Origin: Streptomyces sp. NBC_01439
Lineage (GTDB): Bacteria > Actinomycetota > Actinomycetes > Streptomycetales > Streptomycetaceae
Direction: 5' to 3'
NCBI RefSeq assembly: GCF_036227605.1
Contig: NZ_CP109487.1
Span: 6,447,501 to 6,511,500 of the forward strand
DNA length: 64,000 nt
Shown here: positions 38,568-46,247 of the stretch, piece after piece
Numbering within the stretch: the first letter of the stretch is position 1
Layout of the letters: every line of letters starts with the position of its first letter
Program-made: the position numbers and the translations under genes
The notes under the pieces: generated by a model
What the model saw: the letters and a program-made list of their open reading frames with translations, nothing else
Databases searched by the model: none
What the model was told of the DNA's origin: nothing

Positions 38568-39203
38568 GTGCGCGGATTGAAGGGCGCAGTGGGGGCCGTC
38601 GGGCTGGCTCTGCTGCTCGCGGGGTGCGGCGGTGGCGCATCGGAGCCGGAGTCAGAGCCGCTCGGCAAGGACACCGGGATCCGGTACGACAAGTCCCAGG
38701 TACCGACGGTCCAGAACATGACCTGTGACCGCAAGCGCGGCTCGATCCGGTACGGGCTCAACGCCCACAAGGACGATTCCCTGCCCGAGCACAAGGGGGA
38801 GAAGGACTCCGAGGACTACGTCTGCCACGGCCCGGACCGGATCAGTCTCGCCGTCGGAGGGAAGACGGTGACGGCGCCGCACATCGCGGCCGAGTACGAC
38901 CTTTACGGAGCCGTCCCGGACCCGCTCAAGACCGTCAAGACCGTGTACGGCGAATCCTTGGCGGACGACAACGAACGCACCCTGGTCGGCGAGGCGGAGA
39001 CGGTCACCACCAAGACGGCCGCGATCACCTGCCAGAAGAACGTCTGGGAGACCTTCCCCATGACCACCTGCCTGTGGGCGAACCACGGCGCGGTCGGCGC
39101 GGTCGACTTCTTCCCGCCCGCGGGCCGGCACCCCGAGATCGCGGAAGCAGTCGCCCGGACCAAGGAACTCATCGCAACAGGCCTGGTGGAATCCCCCCGC
39201 TGA
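38568..39203 (+). CDS. Secreted lipoprotein of unknown function
   Basis: A 211-residue protein with a short signal peptide and lipobox LLLAGC (Cys about residue 19), followed by a Gly/Glu-rich linker and a folded domain with three more cysteines (MTCDRKRG, DYVCHG, AITCQK, MTTCLW). This is the general form of many streptomycete cell-surface lipoproteins. GTG start at 38568 with GAAGGGG upstream. The function is unknown, and no operon partners are evident. Confidence 0.8.
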   Translation: MRGLKGAVGAVGLALLLAGCGGGASEPESEPLGKDTGIRYDKSQVPTVQNMTCDRKRGSIRYGLNAHKDDSLPEHKGEKDSEDYVCHGPDRISLAVGGKTVTAPHIAAEYDLYGAVPDPLKTVKTVYGESLADDNERTLVGEAETVTTKTAAITCQKNVWETFPMTTCLWANHGAVGAVDFFPPAGRHPEIAEAVARTKELIATGLVESPR

Positions 39204-39234
39204 TCTCGCGGGCCGGTCGTCACCGCGGTGGCGC

Positions 39235-39290
39235 GGCGGCCGAGCCCGTCCTGAGCGCGTCCTGAGCCCGTCCTGAGCGCGACCGGCCCG
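39235..39290 (+). repeat. Short direct repeats after the lipoprotein gene
   Basis: The motif GTCCTGAGCGC/GTCCTGAGCCC recurs three to four times in a row (around 39245-39282) in the convergent gap between the lipoprotein gene and arsC. No clear hairpin is formed. Confidence 0.6.
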
Positions 39291-39344
39291 AACGGCGTCG
39301 CTTGGTTCCTCGCCCGGCAGTGACGGGAGGCCGTACGGCCACGT

Positions 39345-39764
39345 TCATGCCCGGGCTGCTATGCCCAGCTCCGCGAGCAAGCCGCGGATCCGCTCCTCGA
39401 TCGAATCGCGGATCGGCCGGACCGCGGCCACGCCCTGGCCGGCGGGGTCGTCCAACGTCCAGTCGAGGTACCGCTTGCCCGGGAAATAGGGGCACGCGTC
39501 GCCGCACCCCATGGTGATCACGACGTCGGACGTCTGAACCGCCAGGGCCGTGAGCGCCTTGGGGGTTTCGGCTGAGACGTCGATGCCTACCTCGCGCATG
39601 GCTTCGACCACGGCCGGGTTCACGGTGTCGGCGGGGGCGGAACCGGCCGATCGGACGGTCACCCGGTCGCCGCCCAGGTGGGTGAGGAAGGCTGCGGCCA
39701 TTTGGGACCGGCCCGCGTTGTGGACGCAGACGAACAGCACGGAGGGGACGTTGGTGGTGGTCAT
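39345..39764 (-). CDS. arsC: Arsenate reductase, LMW-phosphatase (thioredoxin-type)
   Basis: A 139-residue low-molecular-weight tyrosine-phosphatase-fold arsenate reductase. The catalytic P-loop is VCVHNAGRSQMA (C-x5-R-S), and the later GCGDACPYFPGKRYLDWTLD contains the resolving cysteines expected for the thioredoxin- or mycothiol-linked group. It converts As(V) to As(III). The ATG at 39764 follows GGAGC. Last gene of arsR-aquaporin-arsC, 26 bp after the channel gene. Confidence 0.95.
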   Translation of the reverse strand: MTTTNVPSVLFVCVHNAGRSQMAAAFLTHLGGDRVTVRSAGSAPADTVNPAVVEAMREVGIDVSAETPKALTALAVQTSDVVITMGCGDACPYFPGKRYLDWTLDDPAGQGVAAVRPIRDSIEERIRGLLAELGIAARA

Positions 39765-39790
39765 GGTCGGGGCTCCTGTGTCGAGGTGGA

Positions 39791-40531
39791 TCAGTGGCCG
39801 GTGGCGGTGAGTTCGTGCTCGGCGCAGGAGGCGCGTGCGCGGTCCTTCGGCGTCGGGAGGCGGCCGAAGAGGGCGGCGAGCAGGAAGAGGCCGAGGGCGG
39901 CGCCGAGGAACTGGGCGGCGACGAACGGCGGTACGGAGGCGGGGGCGATGCCTGCGAAGGAGTCGGAGAAGGCGCGCGCGATGGTGACGGCCGGGTTGGC
40001 GAAGCTGGTGGAGGAGGTGAACCAGTACGCCGCGCCGATGTAGGACGCCACCACGAGCGGGCCGATTCGCTGCTGACCGGTGCGGGCCAGTCCGAGGGCG
40101 AGCAGGACCAGGCCGGCGGTCGCGACGACCTCGCCGAGCCAGAGGTGACCGGCGGACCGGTCGTGGGTGGAGAGCCGGGCGAGGGGCTCGCCGAACATCG
40201 CGTTCGCCAGGATCGCGCCGCCGATGCCGCCGGCTAGCTGCGCGGGTACGTACGCCGCCACGTCCCGCAGGTCGGGTCCGTCCTCGCTGCGGCGCCCCGT
40301 CCACCATGCGGCCAGGGTCACGGCCGGATTGAAGTGGGCGCCGGAGAGCGGCCCGAGCAGGGCGATCAGCACACCGAGGCCGAAGACCGTCGCCAGGGAG
40401 TTGGCCAGTAGTTGCAGGGCCAGGTCGTCGGTCAGCTCGGTCGCCTGGATGCCGGAGCCGACCACCACCGCAACCAGGGCGGCCGTCCCGACCAGCTCGC
40501 CCAGTGCGCGACGCCGCAGGGGTGCGGTCAT
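39791..40531 (-). CDS. Aquaglyceroporin-family channel of the ars operon
   Basis: A 246-residue MIP-family channel with six membrane helices and two NPA boxes (SGAHFNPAVT near 66 and SFANPAVTIA near 175). In ars operons lacking ArsB/Acr3, such channels (AqpS type) let arsenite leave the cell after ArsC reduction; that is the likely role here. The ATG overlaps the arsR stop by 4 bp (ATGA). A longer upstream frame is antisense-like and rejected. Confidence 0.93.
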   Translation of the reverse strand: MTAPLRRRALGELVGTAALVAVVVGSGIQATELTDDLALQLLANSLATVFGLGVLIALLGPLSGAHFNPAVTLAAWWTGRRSEDGPDLRDVAAYVPAQLAGGIGGAILANAMFGEPLARLSTHDRSAGHLWLGEVVATAGLVLLALGLARTGQQRIGPLVVASYIGAAYWFTSSTSFANPAVTIARAFSDSFAGIAPASVPPFVAAQFLGAALGLFLLAALFGRLPTPKDRARASCAEHELTATGH

Positions 40532-40968
40532 CCGACCGTTCCCGCCGCTCCGGCGGTTACGGACGTTCCGGCAGTTACGGATGTTCTTGCCGCTCCGGCT
40601 GTTACGGCCTCGTCGGCGGCCTGGAGGAGCGAGGAGAGCTGGGCGAGGGCGGCGGGCAGCACCCAGTAGTAGACCCAGGTGCCCCGTCGCTCCGAGCCCA
40701 CCAGTCCCGCTTCCCTCAGCACCTTGAGGTGGTGCGAGATCGTCGGCTGCGAGACGTCGAACGGGCCGATGAGGTCGCAGACGCACGCCTCGCCGCCCTC
40801 GTGCGAGGCGATCAACGAGAGCAGTCGAAGTCGTACCGGGTCGGACAGGGCCTTGAACATCTTCGCCAGAGCGGCTGCGGACTCCTCGTCCAGCGGCTTG
40901 CGGACCATCGGCGAGCAGCACGCTGCCCCATCGTCCTGACCGATCACGGGGAGCTCTGAATTCGACAT
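40528..40968 (-). CDS. arsR: ArsR family arsenic-responsive repressor
   Basis: A 146-residue winged-helix repressor. The recognition helix is VSQPTISHHLKVLREAGLV, preceded by the arsenic-binding ACVCDL pair in helix alpha-3 (CxC). An N-terminal CC pair (GAACCSP) may add to metal binding. The last 30 residues are a repeated VTAG/TS low-complexity tail encoded by short DNA repeats, beyond the normal end of ArsR. It should repress its own operon and the divergent arsI/cadI-like gene. Confidence 0.95.
   Translation of the reverse strand: MSNSELPVIGQDDGAACCSPMVRKPLDEESAAALAKMFKALSDPVRLRLLSLIASHEGGEACVCDLIGPFDVSQPTISHHLKVLREAGLVGSERRGTWVYYWVLPAALAQLSSLLQAADEAVTAGAARTSVTAGTSVTAGAAGTVG
40535..40600 (-). 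repeat. Low-complexity repeats encoding the ArsR tail
   Basis: Several imperfect copies of GTTACGGACGTTCCGGC-type units (with GTTACGG cores) encode the SVTAG/TSVTAG tail of ArsR, directly next to the aquaporin start. Confidence 0.6.
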
Positions 40969-41072
40969 CTGTCTATGTTGACAGTCATCTATTCCGGTGG
41001 CAACCTCGGGTTTGCCAGGCTGTATCGATGAATGTCGAAACAGGACCGATCGTGAAGATCAGGGAGACCGCC
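40969..41072. promoter_or_regulatory. ars divergent promoter/operator region
   Basis: This 104-bp gap between arsR and the arsI/cadI-like gene contains two inverted-repeat candidates for ArsR binding: TGTC-TATGTT-GACA (about 40970-40984) and ATCGATGAATGTCGAA (about 41024-41039). The region is less GC-rich than the flanks. Assignment as operators is inference. Confidence 0.5.
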
Positions 41073-41543
41073 ATGTCCCGTGTTCAGCTCGCCCTGCGCG
41101 TCGCCGACCTCGAAGGATCCATCGCCTTCTACTCGAAGCTCTTCGGCGTCGAACCCGCGAAGATCCGCCCCGGATAAGCGAACTTCGCCGTCGCCGAGCC
41201 GCCGCTCAAGCTCGTCCTCATCGAAGGGGAGGTCGGCGAGGAAACCCGGCTCGACCACCTCGGTGTGGAGGTGGGGGCCACCGAACAGGTCGCCGCGGCC
41301 GCCGCCCGGCTGAAGGGCGCGGGGCTGGCCACCTTCGAAGAGAACGACACTGCGTGCTGCTACGCCGTCCAGGACAAGGTCTGGGTCACCGGCCCCGGCA
41401 AGGAGCCCTGGGAGGTCTACGTGGTGAAGGGGGACGCCGACGTCCTCGACAAGGGCGCCGAGGGTGCCCCGGACGCCTGCTGCGCCGACCGGGCGCGGAA
41501 CCCCGCCCCGACGGCCGCCACCGGTTGCTCCTGCGGAACCTGA
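41073..41543 (+). pseudogene. ArsI/CadI-type VOC metalloenzyme gene with in-frame TAA
   Basis: Reading from the ATG at 41073, the product starts SRVQLALRVADLEGSIAFYS and matches ArsI/CadI VOC proteins. Codon 35 (41175-41177) is TAA where relatives have Tyr (RPG-Y-ANF). The same frame then continues intact for 121 codons with LDHLGVEV (metal His), NDTACCYA (substrate Cys pair) and EPWEVYVV (metal Glu). Without the stop it would be 156 residues. ArsI cleaves organoarsenicals. A single C-to-A change explains it; a sequencing error is possible. AGGGAG precedes the ATG. Confidence 0.85.
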
Positions 41544-41643
41544 CGGGTCCGGCTCCGGCTCCGGCGCCGGGGGGCGTTGGGGTGCCGGGGTGTCGGGGGC
41601 GGGCCTCCGTCCCCGTGCGCAGCGGAGGAGGGCCGGCCCGCGA

Positions 41644-41675
41644 AGACCCCCGACCGGTCGCGGTCGGGGGTCTTT
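41644..41675. terminator. Bidirectional terminator
   Basis: AGACCCCCGACC (41644-41655) pairs with GGTCGGGGGTCT (about 41662-41673) around a short loop, followed by TT. It lies between the arsI/cadI-like gene and the convergent bL37 gene and suits both. Confidence 0.75.
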
Positions 41676-41687
41676 CGGGTGGTTCGC

Positions 41688-41762
41688 TCAGGCGTTGGGG
41701 CGCTTGCCGTGGTTCGCCTTCTTCTTCTTGCGTGCCCGACGCTTGTTGCCTCGCTTGGCCAT
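41688..41762 (-). CDS. Ribosomal protein bL37 (24 residues)
   Basis: A 24-residue highly basic peptide: starts MAKRGNKRRARKKKK and ends ANHGKRPNA. It matches bL37, a small actinobacterial 50S subunit protein seen in mycobacterial ribosome structures. GGGAG lies 9 nt before the ATG at 41762; an in-frame ATG two codons earlier has too short a spacing. The gene is easily missed by length cut-offs. A terminator hairpin lies just after it. Confidence 0.85.
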   Translation of the reverse strand: MAKRGNKRRARKKKKANHGKRPNA

Positions 41763-41888
41763 GGTCATGGTCTCCCTCGTAGGCGACTGGTTCATGCCTC
41801 GGTCAGTCTAGGTTCGGTGTGATTCATCCGCATTTGGGAAAGTGGACGCTCTCTTGGCCGCCGGTTCGGGGCGTGGGATCGTCGGAGG

Positions 41889-42572
41889 ATGGGCGAGCTC
41901 GCGTGGGGTGGGTTGGTCGTGGCCGCGGTCGCCGTGGCACTGGCGCTGATGGAGCGGTCCCTGGGGGCAGGCTTCGAGCGCAAGCGGAACGAGGAGCGGA
42001 TGCGGCTGCTCGCGCACCTCGCCGGTCCGGGCGCAGTCGAGGGCGAAGTCGAAGTCGAAGTCGAGGTCGACAGGCCGTCCGTCGTCGTGGCCGGCAGGGG
42101 GAAGTTCCAGGACGTCGGCGGGATCCAGATCCAGCATCCCGCGGCACAGCTCGGCGACCGGCGGGACGACTTCACCCCGCTCCTCGTGGAGTACTACGCC
42201 TACGGACTGACCCAGGCGCGGAGCAGCTTCGCGACCAGCCAGCGGTTCGCCGGAGTCGGAGCGGCGATCCTGCTCTTCGGAATCGGACTGGCCGTCTGGA
42301 AGGCCGAGGGCGGCGGGGAGCTCTACCTGGGGATCGTCACGAGCTCGGCAGGACTGGTCACCACACTGATCGGACAGCTCTTCCACCGACGGGCAGACAT
42401 CGCGCTCAAGCACATGGCCGAGCAGACCGCCTCGCTGCGCGACGACCGGCGGGCCGCCGAGACGACCCAGCAGGCCATCGAACTGCTCGACACGGTCGAG
42501 GACCCGGGGCTCAGGGCCCGCCTCCAAGCCGGTTTGATCATGAAGCTTTCCGGGGCCGAGCTGCCCCGGTAG
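41889..42572 (+). CDS. TRADD-N-associated-type two-helix membrane protein
   Basis: A 227-residue protein with an N-terminal membrane helix (about residues 6-22), an acidic VEVEVEV repeat (about 52-61), and a core starting LVEYYAYGLTQARSSFATSQ. This is followed by two membrane helices (about 120-160) and FHRRADIALKHMAEQTASLR. The core matches the membrane domain found with TRADD-N domains (CyanoTRADDas type), which is associated with bacterial conflict systems. No TRADD-N or effector domain is visible here. The start is uncertain because GGAGG abuts the ATG. Confidence 0.7.
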   Translation: MGELAWGGLVVAAVAVALALMERSLGAGFERKRNEERMRLLAHLAGPGAVEGEVEVEVEVDRPSVVVAGRGKFQDVGGIQIQHPAAQLGDRRDDFTPLLVEYYAYGLTQARSSFATSQRFAGVGAAILLFGIGLAVWKAEGGGELYLGIVTSSAGLVTTLIGQLFHRRADIALKHMAEQTASLRDDRRAAETTQQAIELLDTVEDPGLRARLQAGLIMKLSGAELPR

Positions 42573-42587
42573 CGGGATAGTGGAGGT

Positions 42588-42812
42588 ATGTGCCGTTCTA
42601 TTAAGACCCTGCGCCCGCCCGCCATCCCCGAGAAGGCGACCGAGGACGAGATCCGCGCCGCCGCCCTGCAATACGTACGGAAAGTGTCCGGTTTCCGGGC
42701 GCCCGCCGCGCACAACCGCGAGGTGTTCGAGGCGGCCGTGGACGCCGTCGCCGAGGCCACCGCGGCGCTGCTCGACGGGGTGCACGTACGGGGGCAGGCC
42801 GCCCCGGCGTGA
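42588..42812 (+). CDS. DUF2277 domain-containing protein
   Basis: A 74-residue protein beginning CRSIKTLRPPAIPEKATEDE and continuing ALQYVRKVSGFRAP, the typical DUF2277 signature. The family function is unknown. GGAGG is located 4 nt before the ATG. It follows the membrane protein gene by 15 bp and may be co-transcribed. Confidence 0.92.
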   Translation: MCRSIKTLRPPAIPEKATEDEIRAAALQYVRKVSGFRAPAAHNREVFEAAVDAVAEATAALLDGVHVRGQAAPA

Positions 42813-42830
42813 CCCGGACCCCGTCGGCGC

Positions 42831-43400
42831 CTACGAGGCTGCCGCGCGGCGACGCATCACCCACACTCCGGCGCCCAGCGCGCCCGCGGTGAGGGCGCTG
42901 CCCACGGCGATCTGACCGGGGCTCATCGAACCGATGCTGCCGCCCGTCCCGCCGCGAGCCGCACCTGAGCTGACCTGTAGGGACAGGGTGACGCGCTCGC
43001 CGCCGGGGCCGCCGCACTCGAAGACGACGCGGTGCGCGCCCGAGCTCGCGTTGTTGAAGACGGTGGCGCTCCCGATGAGGCTGGCGGCCGTCTGGCTGCC
43101 CGGGGTCAGCCGGGCCTCGCCGAAGGCGGTCGACGTGACCCTGGCGACCTGCGTTCCGCAGCCCGAGACGTTCAGCGCGACCCGGCCGCCCGGGGCGACG
43201 GCGGTGGGGGAGACGGTGGCGGAGGGGGCCGCGTACGCGAGGGTGGCGGGAGCGGCGGCAGCGGCGATGAGGGCCGCGGCCGCGACGGTCATCAGGCGGC
43301 GGGCCGTGGCGGGCGCCGCGGCGGGCGCCATGACGGGCCGTTCGGCGGGCGGTCCGGCGGGCGGTTTGGCAGACGACTTGGCAGACGACTTGGCGGGCAT
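42831..43400 (-). CDS. Secreted, C-terminally membrane-anchored protein
   Basis: A 189-residue protein with a long basic N-terminal region, a signal segment (LMTVAAAALIAAAAAPATLAYA), a beta-rich domain with two cysteines (NVSGCG, FECGGPGG) and a C-terminal hydrophobic helix followed by RRRAAAS. It resembles small streptomycete surface proteins that are retained by a C-terminal anchor. There is no LAxTG sortase signal. It starts at 43400 after GGAGAGG-like sequence. The function is unknown. Confidence 0.8.
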   Translation of the reverse strand: MPAKSSAKSSAKPPAGPPAERPVMAPAAAPATARRLMTVAAAALIAAAAAPATLAYAAPSATVSPTAVAPGGRVALNVSGCGTQVARVTSTAFGEARLTPGSQTAASLIGSATVFNNASSGAHRVVFECGGPGGERVTLSLQVSSGAARGGTGGSIGSMSPGQIAVGSALTAGALGAGVWVMRRRAAAS

Positions 43401-43573
43401 GGAGAGGACTCCTCGGCTCGTCGAAACGGCGCGGCCAGGCCACTGATGTGACACGGATTCGGTTGCGCACCGTGCTGTGGACGCTAGGAGCCCAGCCCTG
43501 GGGCGGCGATCGGGGTCGGGTGAACGGGTGAGCCGACTGCTCCGCCCGGGGGAGCCGAGCCGTGTCGGCCGGC

Positions 43574-44200
43574 CTACGCCGTCGCCGCGGCCGCCTCCGG
43601 GCGCCGTACCAGGAAGGCCGCCAGGGCACCCGCGGCGAAGAGGGCGACGACGGACAGGGCGGTGCCGAGCCACTGGGTGCCCAGCCACTGCGTACCGAAG
43701 TAGCCGAGGGCCACGCTGTATCCGGCCCAGGCCATGCCCGCCAGGACCGACCAGGGCAGGAACTCCGCCACCTTGCGCTGGGTCTTGCCCGCACCCAAGG
43801 ACACCACCGAGCGTCCCGCCGGGGCGAAGCGGGCGATGACCACCAGAGCGCCGCCACCGCGCGCCAGAGCCGTGCCGAGGCGCTCGTGGGCCCGGGTCAG
43901 CCGGCGGGAGCGGGCGATGGCCCGGTCCAGCCGGGCTCCGCCGCGTCGGCCCAGCCGGTACGCGGCCATGTCGCCCAGCACCGAGGCGGTCGTGGCGATC
44001 ACGAGCAGGAGCAGGATGTCCGGCACCTGCGCGGGTACCGGCACCGGGCCAGCAGCCCCGGCGGCTGCCGCAGCCGCCGCCGCGGTGATCACCAGAACCC
44101 CGCTCGGGAGCACCGGGAGGAAGACGTCGAGCACGATGGAGACCGCCACGAGGGCGTAGATCCATGGGCTCGCGGTCAGCGATCCCAGCGTCTCAAACAA
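43574..44200 (-). CDS. DedA family membrane protein
   Basis: A 208-residue DedA/SNARE-associated family protein with about five membrane segments. The N-terminal LVAVSIVLDVFLPVLPSGVL and the central GDMAAYRLGRRGG...RFAPAGRSVVSLGAG are the conserved DedA elements. Members are thought to flip lipid carriers such as undecaprenyl phosphate. The start is a TTG at 44200, supported by GGGGAG 7 nt upstream; no ATG or GTG fits the family start. Confidence 0.88.
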   Translation of the reverse strand: MFETLGSLTASPWIYALVAVSIVLDVFLPVLPSGVLVITAAAAAAAAGAAGPVPVPAQVPDILLLLVIATTASVLGDMAAYRLGRRGGARLDRAIARSRRLTRAHERLGTALARGGGALVVIARFAPAGRSVVSLGAGKTQRKVAEFLPWSVLAGMAWAGYSVALGYFGTQWLGTQWLGTALSVVALFAAGALAAFLVRRPEAAAATA

Positions 44201-44309
44201 AACGGGACTCCCCAGTCCGGTTGACGTGCTGCGACACCAAGCGCCGCGACGTCGCGGGGAGCGGCAGGAGCGGCCTGACAGCGAGACAGCGTACGCCCGA
44301 CGTTCGCCC

Positions 44310-44450
44310 CCCGGATCCCCGGGGCGCCTGCCCGGTACGCCTTCCCGGTACGCCTGCCGAGAAGGGATGCCGGGAATGGATGCCTCCCGGGGCGCCTGCC
44401 GGTACGCCTGCCGGGTACGCCCGCCAAGGACGACCCCCGCACCACCACCA
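44310..44450 (-). repeat. Imperfect repeats upstream of the DedA gene
   Basis: Several copies of CGGTACGCCTGCC-like units (for example CCCGGTACGCC, CCGGTACGCCTGCCG, GGGTACGCCCGCC) occur in the 293-bp gap between the PhoD and DedA genes. No gene is seen there. Confidence 0.6.
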
Positions 44451-44493
44451 CGCCAAGTCCACCGCCCCGCACCGCCAGGGCCCGCCCCGTCCC

Positions 44494-46152
44494 TTACTCC
44501 GCCGCCGTGAGATCCCGGTCCAGCACCGTCACCAGCACGGCCCCCTCGCGCTTCTTGCGCGCCTGGTCCAGCCGCAGCCGAGCGGTCCGCCCCGACAGAG
44601 CCAGCGTCATCAGCTGATTCCCAAACCAGGGCCCACCCGTACGCCGCCAGTTCAGCGGCGGTCGCCCCGTCCGCCCGTGCAGGGAGAAGCCGCGCCCCAG
44701 CCACCGCCCCATCCGGGACCAGCCCAGCCGAAAACCCCACTTCACCGCGGTATGGATGGAATTGTGAACCGGTGAGCACGTCAGCTGGAACACCCGTGCC
44801 GTACTCGGTATTCGAGGCTCGGCCACATACGCGTGATGCACGTCCCCGGACAGCACGCACACCGTCGCCGGCGCCCGCGGCCCCGTCCCCACTTCCTCGA
44901 TCAGATCGGTCAGGGCCGCGAACGAGGCCGGGAACGCCGCCCAGTGCTCCAGATCGCTGCGCCGGCGCAGATCCTCCCCGATCCGCGCCCACCGCGGCCC
45001 CCGCTCCCCGCGGCACAGCGCAGCATTCCACGTCTCGGCATCGTGGATCAGCGGCGGCATCAGCCAGGGCAGCGAGGACCCGATCAACAGATGGTCGTAA
45101 CCACCGTGCCCGGCCAGGGCGTTCTCCCGCAGCCACTGCTGCTCCGCCGGATCGAGCATCGCCCGCCCGTCCTCCGCCAACACCCGGGCGGCCCGGGTGT
45201 CCACCATCAGCAGCCGCGTCCGGCCGAAGTCGCGCCGGTAGCTCCAGCGCACCGTGCCCGGATCGGCGTCCGCCGCGGATGCGAAGGCCTGGAGCGCGTC
45301 CGTACCGTCGGGGGTCTTCCGTACCGCCTCGTACACCGCGTCGGCGTCCAGCTCGGCGGGGGAGAGGTTGCCCAGGTGCTGGTACACCCAGTACGACATC
45401 AGCCCGCTGAGGACGCGCTCGCGCCACCACGGCGTGGCCCGCATCTCCGCCAGCCACGCCGCGCTCGTGTTCCAGTCGTCGATGACGTCGTGGTCGTCGA
45501 ATATGTGCAGGCTGGGGACCGTCGACAGTAGCCAGCGGATCTCCGGGTCGAGCCAGGACTCGTAGTAGAGCCGGGTGTACTCCTCGTAGTCCGCGACCTG
45601 GGCGCCCGGCGCCTCCCGCAGGTCCCGCCGGGCCGCGAGCCACTGCCTGGTCTCCCGGGACAGCGCGTCCGCGTACACCTGGTCGCCGAGGAGCAGCAGG
45701 ACGTCCGGGCGCACCGCCTCCGGGTCGGCGGCCAGTCGCGCGGCGAGGGTGTCCAGCGCGTCCGCGCCGTGCGGCCCGTGCCGGCCGGCGGGCGGCGCGG
45801 CCTGTCGGCAGGAACCGAAGGTCACGCGCAGCCCGGGCGAGGGCCGGCCGGGGCCCGTCACGGCCGGAGCGGTGATCGTGCTCGGCGGGAAACCGCTCTC
45901 CGGCAGCGGCCACACCGGCCGGCCGTCGAGCAGCACCTCATACGCCGTGGTCGCGCCCGGGGTCAGACCGGTCACCGGTACCAGCGCGTAGTGGTGACCG
46001 GCTATCTGGAACGTACGGGCGCTGCCGCCCGCCCCGTCCGCGCACCGCACCTCGGCCGCGCACGGGCGGTCCGCCTCGACCCATATGGTGGCCGACCGGC
46101 CCGTGTCCCAGTCGACGTGGCGCAGCAGCGGCCCCAGACGCAGTCCGGCCAT
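44494..46152 (-). CDS. PhoD-family alkaline phosphatase/phosphodiesterase-like protein
   Basis: A 552-residue metallophosphoesterase of the PhoD type. Metal-site motifs are visible: FGSCRQAA (about 113), LLLGDQVYAD (about 152), HIFDDHDVIDDWN (about 216) and the late LSGDVHHAYVAEP (about 440). No Tat or Sec signal peptide is visible, unlike secreted PhoD, so it is probably a cytoplasmic relative with unknown substrate. Length is typical of the streptomycete alkaline phosphatase D family. Confidence 0.9.
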   Translation of the reverse strand: MAGLRLGPLLRHVDWDTGRSATIWVEADRPCAAEVRCADGAGGSARTFQIAGHHYALVPVTGLTPGATTAYEVLLDGRPVWPLPESGFPPSTITAPAVTGPGRPSPGLRVTFGSCRQAAPPAGRHGPHGADALDTLAARLAADPEAVRPDVLLLLGDQVYADALSRETRQWLAARRDLREAPGAQVADYEEYTRLYYESWLDPEIRWLLSTVPSLHIFDDHDVIDDWNTSAAWLAEMRATPWWRERVLSGLMSYWVYQHLGNLSPAELDADAVYEAVRKTPDGTDALQAFASAADADPGTVRWSYRRDFGRTRLLMVDTRAARVLAEDGRAMLDPAEQQWLRENALAGHGGYDHLLIGSSLPWLMPPLIHDAETWNAALCRGERGPRWARIGEDLRRRSDLEHWAAFPASFAALTDLIEEVGTGPRAPATVCVLSGDVHHAYVAEPRIPSTARVFQLTCSPVHNSIHTAVKWGFRLGWSRMGRWLGRGFSLHGRTGRPPLNWRRTGGPWFGNQLMTLALSGRTARLRLDQARKKREGAVLVTVLDRDLTAAE

Positions 46153-46247
46153 GCAACTCCCCCTCCTCCGTAAGCCCCTTCGATCACGGTACGACGGGTA
46201 GGGGGAGCCACGCCTCCCCCTGGCGGGGGAAAGATCGGCCGGCTCGG

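Noticed and set aside
41175..41177. Recoding of the TAA as an amino acid
   Set aside because: No known bacterial system reads TAA as selenocysteine or pyrrolysine, and there is no recoding element after it.
44201..45913. Upstream extension of the DedA frame (about 570 extra codons)
   Set aside because: It lies inside the PhoD-type gene on the same strand in another frame and is Ala/Arg/Gly-rich; the TTG start at 44200 has a good ribosome-binding site.
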